This document shows, piece after piece, positions 59,445 to 64,000 of a stretch of 64,000 nucleotides of DNA (position 1 is its first letter; each line of letters starts with the position of its first letter). Under the pieces are notes generated by a model. That model saw nothing but the letters and a program-made list of their open reading frames with translations. It was not told the DNA's origin and made no database searches. This DNA comes from Flavobacteriales bacterium (GTDB lineage Bacteria > Bacteroidota > Bacteroidia > Flavobacteriales_G > JALEGO01), in contig JAHDEG010000005.1 of the NCBI GenBank assembly GCA_020628935.1, positions 184,373 to 248,372 on the forward strand, given 5' to 3'. The position numbers and the translations under genes are program-made.

Positions 59445-60641
59445 TTAGTAATCAATTTTAAACGTCTTTTCAAACACATCAAACGATTTAATTTCTGATT
59501 TCATTTGGTAATACTTTTCAATTGGTTTGCCTTTTATAATTCTATGTGGACCTCCAACTAAACCATATAAAGGACCAATAAGCCTATTCCCTAAAACAAT
59601 TACAACAAGATTTTCTTTTACGTCAACATAATTTAAGGTGGCATAGTGCTCAATACCTCCAGTATGATGCCAAGCTCCTGTTTGTTCTTGTAAGTACCAC
59701 CCATAACCGTATTTAAGGTCATTTTCTCCTATGGTTTTTGGTTTTACTGGTGTTAAAATTTCATCTACAATTTTTTTAGAATGTAATTGGTATTTAAAAA
59801 AAGCGGTATCCAAACTATACATATCTTCAATACAAGAAAAAATATGCTTATCTCCATATAATATGGATTCGGGTATTCTTTCTCCGTCTTTTCTTTTCTC
59901 AGTATAATACAAATCTTTAACGATTTTCGATTTTTTGTATTTATAACTAAATGCTATGTCATGTTCATTAAACGTTTCTTTTGAGAGCACAAAAGAGCTG
60001 TCCATGCCTAATGGATCAAAAATGTTTTCCTTCAAATAATTGTTAAAGCTTTTCTTGCTAACACGTTCAATTAAACTAGCTAATAATGAATATCCACTAT
60101 TGAGATAAAAGAATTTTTCACCTAGTTCATAGTTCCTTTTTGGCTTTTTAAGTTCTAAAAACTTAAGTAATCCATCGTTCGTTACATCACCATATAAAGG
60201 ATTAGAAACTTTATACAGTTTGCCCATATATTTACCGTTTATATGTGGAAAACCAGAGGTATGCGTTAGCAAACTAGCAGCAGTGATATCATCATATGGT
60301 ACTTCGGGTAAATATGTTTTGATTGGTTTATAAATATTAATTATACCTTGCTCATGTAGTTGCATAACTGCCATTGCCGTAACAGATTTGCTAACAGATG
60401 CTAAACGTGTTGGTGTAGTATTTGTAAGTTTTTGACCTTTCTCCTTATTAGCCCATCCATACGATTTCGCATAAATAACACTATCTAATGTGCCAACAAG
60501 TATTTGTCCGCTAAACTGGTTGTTGTTATATAAGGCAAGTATTAATGAGTCTATCTTGTCATGAACGCTTTTATTTTGAGAGCTAATAATGAATGTATTT
60601 GTTACTAGTATAACAAGTAATATGAAGAATTTTAGTTTCAT
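59445..60641 (-). CDS. Class C beta-lactamase-like serine hydrolase
   Basis: 398 residues with a signal peptide ('FFILLVILVTNTFIISSQ'). The serine nucleophile and lysine are in 'LASVSKSVTAMAVMQL' (SxxK at 82-85), the tyrosine motif is 'YLNSGYSLL' (Y-x-N) and the third motif is 'WHHTGGIEHY' (HTG). These mark the beta-lactamase/D-aminopeptidase/penicillin-binding superfamily. In Bacteroidota most such proteins are periplasmic esterases or peptidases rather than antibiotic resistance enzymes; substrate is unknown. It overlaps no neighbour but ends 119 bp from the lipoprotein's terminator, and its start abuts the next gene's stop (60,642). Confidence 0.9.
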   Translation of the reverse strand: MKLKFFILLVILVTNTFIISSQNKSVHDKIDSLILALYNNNQFSGQILVGTLDSVIYAKSYGWANKEKGQKLTNTTPTRLASVSKSVTAMAVMQLHEQGIINIYKPIKTYLPEVPYDDITAASLLTHTSGFPHINGKYMGKLYKVSNPLYGDVTNDGLLKFLELKKPKRNYELGEKFFYLNSGYSLLASLIERVSKKSFNNYLKENIFDPLGMDSSFVLSKETFNEHDIAFSYKYKKSKIVKDLYYTEKRKDGERIPESILYGDKHIFSCIEDMYSLDTAFFKYQLHSKKIVDEILTPVKPKTIGENDLKYGYGWYLQEQTGAWHHTGGIEHYATLNYVDVKENLVVIVLGNRLIGPLYGLVGGPHRIIKGKPIEKYYQMKSEIKSFDVFEKTFKIDY

Positions 60642-62174
60642 TTAAATACCTTTTATTCCGTAGTATAGGCCAAATGTATTCATTAGTGAATCTAATGGTA
60701 ATGAATTATTTTCAATAAACACCTTATCATGATCAATATCTTTTAAGGCTAAGTTGTTATCGTTTTTTTCGTGAGATTTAATGCCATTTAATATTAGTTT
60801 TTTGTGCTTTAAACTTGAATCATATAGCCAAGTTCTTCTGTCACTATTTAAGTTTGTACAAGTTGCGATTTTATTTTTGTTTAAAATAGAACTTACAACA
60901 GGGTAATAGCAATAGCTATCAAAAGCGTAACTCCACCCTCTATTGTTTATATTAATTATTTGATCAGGTTCGTTCAATTCCTGCAACATATATAATTTCG
61001 TTATTCTCTCAGTAATATTTTCATTAAAGGCTACAGGAAATTTGGTGTTACCTATAATTTCCGTTATGCTTTCTTCAAAGCGGTAATGCTTATGAATAAC
61101 AAAAAAGAGACTTAAACACAAAAGTATTGGGTATAGTGCTTTTTTAACTTTTATGTTTTCAAATGTTACATACAGAGAGAGTATAAATATAAGTGGAAGC
61201 AAAATATATAATCTATTGGGGGTAAAAAATACCCCGGCTCCTTCGTATACAACTTGCGTTTTTGGTATTCCTAAACTTACAATTAATATGGTTAAAGCAC
61301 TTATTGTGAATATAAAGCTTCTCCAATTTCTTTTAATCAAGTTTATTATTATAAGCCCGCTAATTAAATATATGTATTGTGTACCTAGGTTTGTTTTAAA
61401 GAGGAAAAGATATTCCCAGTGATTAAAATGTAATAAACTATTTACAAGTGTATTAAAATCAAATTCAGTGCCCGATATTTTATGTAAGTCCTTTTCAGGA
61501 TAAATTACATAGTAGTGTTTTGCAGCTTTATCAAGCAAATAAAATGGTATTAAAATTACCGCATTAATATAAAACCATTTATTTTTTATTTCCTTCCAAA
61601 AATGATATGCTCCAATAGGTATTATAATAAGTACAGCGCTTTGATTGAGTATGAAAGATAAGCCAGCTCCTGTATAGAAAAGTATCATTGATCTTTTTTT
61701 ATTGGAATCAAATAAAGAAGCAAAAAGTAGGGGGGAAGCTAACATTGCCTGATTAAAGCCTCTCGGTATTGAGGTTAGTATGTTGTATTCAATAGTTAAT
61801 AAAACTGGAAAAGCTAAAGTTATTTGGCTAAAAAAATAATTCTTATTACGATAAAACAGATATGCTAAGGAAATAAAAGAAGTGCAGGTAATAATGGTTG
61901 TAGCTATGGGGAGCGATTTTGTAACAGGAATGCTTGACCAAAGTAGCGGAACCGCTACTAAAGCTTCTATCATATAGTTGTAAGATTGACCGTAAAAAAA
62001 GGGCTCATGAAATATTCCTTTCGAATAATCTACAGCTCCGTTCCATAAAACTACTTGATCAATATCGGTATATAAAAAGCAAAAATTTATGAGTGTATTA
62101 ACCCTGTCTGCTATTAGAATAATTAACAAGCTAAAAAATATCGTAAAGTTGTAATTCCTCTTAAGCCAGCTCAT
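60642..62174 (-). CDS. Polytopic membrane protein, probable glycosyltransferase-like (PMT-type topology)
   Basis: 510 residues with about 10-12 membrane helices ('IFFSLLIILIADRVNTLINFCFL', 'LPIATTIITCTSFISLAYLF', 'WFYINAVILIPFYLL', 'YILLPLIFILSLYVTF') and a soluble C-terminal domain of about 110 residues. This layout is shared by dolichyl-phosphate-mannose and related lipid-linked-sugar transferases, but I see no clear conserved motif, so the assignment is tentative. It lies 9 bp after the phosphatidyltransferase gene, suggesting a role in glycolipid or envelope assembly. Confidence 0.6.
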   Translation of the reverse strand: MSWLKRNYNFTIFFSLLIILIADRVNTLINFCFLYTDIDQVVLWNGAVDYSKGIFHEPFFYGQSYNYMIEALVAVPLLWSSIPVTKSLPIATTIITCTSFISLAYLFYRNKNYFFSQITLAFPVLLTIEYNILTSIPRGFNQAMLASPLLFASLFDSNKKRSMILFYTGAGLSFILNQSAVLIIIPIGAYHFWKEIKNKWFYINAVILIPFYLLDKAAKHYYVIYPEKDLHKISGTEFDFNTLVNSLLHFNHWEYLFLFKTNLGTQYIYLISGLIIINLIKRNWRSFIFTISALTILIVSLGIPKTQVVYEGAGVFFTPNRLYILLPLIFILSLYVTFENIKVKKALYPILLCLSLFFVIHKHYRFEESITEIIGNTKFPVAFNENITERITKLYMLQELNEPDQIININNRGWSYAFDSYCYYPVVSSILNKNKIATCTNLNSDRRTWLYDSSLKHKKLILNGIKSHEKNDNNLALKDIDHDKVFIENNSLPLDSLMNTFGLYYGIKGI

Positions 62175-62183
62175 TATAAATTT

Positions 62184-62951
62184 TCACTTTAAAAGTAATT
62201 TTCTAATTCCTATAAATACGAATATAAATGTTGAATATGTAATAAAGAATGGGATTATATATTCTGTTAGGTTTAAAACAAGCATCAGTGCAATAATTAG
62301 TAGCTGAAACCCTAATCCAAAAATTGATATTAGGCTCATAAACCATTTTGGAAATGGCCTACAGTTTACAGCTTTTTTATCCATCCAATAAATAGTTTTG
62401 TCAAATATGCCATAAAGAATGTAGTACAACCAAAATATTCGGTTAACAATTTTTTGTTCTTCTCCTTCCATCGCTTTGGGAGGATGTTTTTCAATTACCC
62501 TGCTAGTAGAATCCCCATTAACCCTATTTCTCAAAATAACGTAGTAATAGTTGTATACGGTGCCTTGAAGTTGAATTCCAATGAATGCGAATAACATGTA
62601 AATGATGTTTCCTTGTGTAATGTGGTAGATAGTAAATAGGATTAAAAAATTTAGAATAATATCTGATATTGAATCATAATATCTGCCTGTATAAGATGAA
62701 GTTTTTTTAAGTCTGGCTAAGGTGCCGTCTGCAGCATCTAATATTGATTTTAAAATAACAAAACTAGCAGCGAAATACATTTGATTGTTGAGTATACAAA
62801 CTATGGCGATTAAACCTGAAATTACAAATAGTGTTGTAACATGAATGGGTGTTAGAGGAGTTTGTTGTAAGATTTTGGCTATAAACGTACCTGGTTTTCT
62901 ACCATAGTCAGAAAAATCAAGAAATTTATGTGACCTTGGTAGTTTACTCAT
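62184..62951 (-). CDS. CDP-alcohol phosphatidyltransferase
   Basis: 255 residues with 6 membrane helices. The catalytic motif D-x-x-D-G-x-x-A-R-x8-G-x3-D-x3-D is visible as 'DAADGTLARLKKTSSYTGRYYDSISD'. The enzyme condenses CDP-diacylglycerol or another CDP-alcohol with a second alcohol in phospholipid synthesis; the acceptor here is unknown. The N-terminus is basic and soluble. It shares a minus-strand unit with the following membrane protein and is 7 bp downstream of the RHS protein stop. Confidence 0.9.
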   Translation of the reverse strand: MSKLPRSHKFLDFSDYGRKPGTFIAKILQQTPLTPIHVTTLFVISGLIAIVCILNNQMYFAASFVILKSILDAADGTLARLKKTSSYTGRYYDSISDIILNFLILFTIYHITQGNIIYMLFAFIGIQLQGTVYNYYYVILRNRVNGDSTSRVIEKHPPKAMEGEEQKIVNRIFWLYYILYGIFDKTIYWMDKKAVNCRPFPKWFMSLISIFGLGFQLLIIALMLVLNLTEYIIPFFITYSTFIFVFIGIRKLLLK

Positions 62952-62958
62952 TTTGTTG

Positions 62959-64000
62959 TTATTTGTCCTTCAAATTTACACCTAAAAATATTCTATCAGT
63001 CTTATCTTCTGGTCTAAATTTTTTAGACTCATCTGCTCCATAATAATCAGAGTATCTTATAAATGAGCCTTCTTCATCTTCTCCGTAACTCATAAATATG
63101 ACAGAGTGACCATAAAGTTTTGAATTTGTTATTAATTTCTCTACTACATCTGCTCTAGTGGTTATGTTTTCGTCTAATATAGTGTAATCAATTTCCGAAC
63201 CTTCATTATCAATCTTATGCCAATATTGTATTTGTGCCCCAGGCTTTAATCCTCCGTTCCAAAACATGTTGTCAGGAACTATTTCTCCTAAATCCTGAGC
63301 TAGTAAAGCTCCACCGACCCCATAGCCTAAATAATTTCTATTTAGTCCTCTGCCTTTTGAGGCTGAATATCTGTAAGCTTCGGTTTTTTTGTCTGCTTCA
63401 CTTGACAGTGGTAGCGGATTTAAATTATATACATCTTTGAAGGCTTTATTTGTTCGCCCCATAGAGGCTACATAGCATAATCCTCCTGGTTCTGAACAAA
63501 CTGTTGAGTTTCTATATGTTTGAAATGAAGTTTTGGAGCTTATGTGTTTTTTAGGCAAATTACGAATACTATAATCTAAATAGTTTCCTGTAATACTTTC
63601 TCCGTTTATATAGTTTTCCAAATCATAAAAGCTCATTACTGCTGGTTTCAAATTTGAGTTTATTTTTGAGTCGTTTACTTTTAATTGATAGTTCTGTACT
63701 TCCGCTAAAAATGCTTCTTTAAACCCATTTAGTTGTGGGCCATGTATTAAACTAGCCTCCAGCCCCTCTAATTCTACTGCATCTATTACCCTGTTTTCTG
63801 AAAATGCATATGTGGAGTTGTGCGGGTATTTTGCATACAATGGATCAATTGCGAAAAACCTACCCAGTCTTGGATCATGCATCCTGTATTTGTAATTTGC
63901 AGAGTTGCCTTCACCTTTTATATCATCATCCATTTCTTGTCCCTGAAACCCAAACCTATACCTATTAGTATTCCAAGATCTTTCTTTGATGGTTACACCG
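62959..64000 (-). CDS. RHS-repeat protein, C-terminal part (runs off the window)
   Basis: The frame is open to the right edge; an internal ATG at 63,933 is not the real start because RHS-like sequence continues upstream ('IKERSWNTNRYRFGFQGQE' preceding 'MDDDIKGEGNSANYKYRMHDPRLGRFFAIDPLYAKYPHNSTYAFSENRVIDAVE'). That motif marks the conserved RHS-associated core that ends a beta-cocoon. The variable tail of about 280 residues after the core should be a toxin or enzyme module; 'YGHSVIFMSYGEDEEGSFIRYSDYYG' is notable but I recognise no catalytic family. No separate immunity gene is visible directly downstream, where a phosphatidyltransferase starts. Confidence 0.8.
   Translation of the reverse strand, partial: GVTIKERSWNTNRYRFGFQGQEMDDDIKGEGNSANYKYRMHDPRLGRFFAIDPLYAKYPHNSTYAFSENRVIDAVELEGLEASLIHGPQLNGFKEAFLAEVQNYQLKVNDSKINSNLKPAVMSFYDLENYINGESITGNYLDYSIRNLPKKHISSKTSFQTYRNSTVCSEPGGLCYVASMGRTNKAFKDVYNLNPLPLSSEADKKTEAYRYSASKGRGLNRNYLGYGVGGALLAQDLGEIVPDNMFWNGGLKPGAQIQYWHKIDNEGSEIDYTILDENITTRADVVEKLITNSKLYGHSVIFMSYGEDEEGSFIRYSDYYGADESKKFRPEDKTDRIFLGVNLKDK

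Noticed and set aside
59445..60641. Acquired beta-lactam resistance gene
   Set aside because: It lies in a host region next to envelope genes and resembles generic serine hydrolases; nothing supports antibiotic specificity.

Overview
The window is a chromosomal segment of an AT-rich, probably marine or aquatic Bacteroidota, most like the Flavobacteriia/Cytophagia side of the phylum. Evidence: several type IX secretion (CHU_C/type B) C-terminal sorting domains, PD40/OmpA cell-surface proteins, a TTTG-N19-TATTTTTG promoter of the Bacteroidota class, an M61 peptidase and a single-chain pyruvate carboxylase. I cannot name a genus.

Left host flank (1-13.2 kb): the 3' end of phosphofructokinase, two exported surface proteins on the minus strand, then on the plus strand pyruvate carboxylase, an M61 peptidase, an ECF sigma factor, a photolyase with a terminator-like hairpin inside its reading frame, and a membrane-anchored protein. 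A minus-strand gene broken by an in-frame TGA precedes the island.

Integrated island (about 13,263-43,961, 30.7 kb): it sits in the anticodon arm of a tRNA-Pro(GGG) gene. The host gene is cut into a 3' half at the left end and a 5' half at the right end. The core is a shared 10-bp sequence, and paired TACTAGCAAA-type repeats lie inside both ends. The island carries its own complete, sequence-divergent tRNA-Pro(GGG) with an intrinsic terminator, so it probably replaces the gene it destroys. In order it holds: a tyrosine integrase; an unknown protein; a defence block (type I restriction-modification with two tandem HsdM paralogues and one HsdS, a compact Gabija-like OLD nuclease/UvrD helicase pair, and an AbiE-like HTH/nucleotidyltransferase pair overlapping hsdR); a 13-gene module of small, membrane or beta-rich proteins around a 984-residue multidomain protein, with an M15 endolysin and an annexin-like repeat; an AbiTii-domain gene; a VapE-type replication helicase with small HTH genes; a divergent CI/LexA-like repressor; and a metal-homeostasis operon (HMA-CDF fusion, ICMT-like methyltransferase, TonB receptor, Fur-family regulator).

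The most intriguing part is 27.0-35.3 kb. It looks like the morphogenesis/lysis region of a virus-like element with no recognisable terminase, portal or tail genes. Its large protein combines a zincin HEWAH motif, a transglutaminase-like Cys/His/Asp triad, an internal cationic amphipathic helix, a membrane segment and a protamine-like tail. Acidic stretches ending in L-x-G-x-G occur three times in it and once at the N-terminus of the next gene, suggesting proteolytic processing. This is inference, not a recognised system.

Right host flank (44-64 kb): a 2-oxoacid dehydrogenase E2 gene behind a textbook promoter, a PD40/OmpA-like protein, a DnaQ-type exonuclease, a methyltransferase, two very large T9SS-sorted repeat adhesins, two exported proteins, a class C beta-lactamase-like hydrolase, a polytopic membrane protein, a CDP-alcohol phosphatidyltransferase and the C-terminal end of an RHS-repeat protein that runs off the window.
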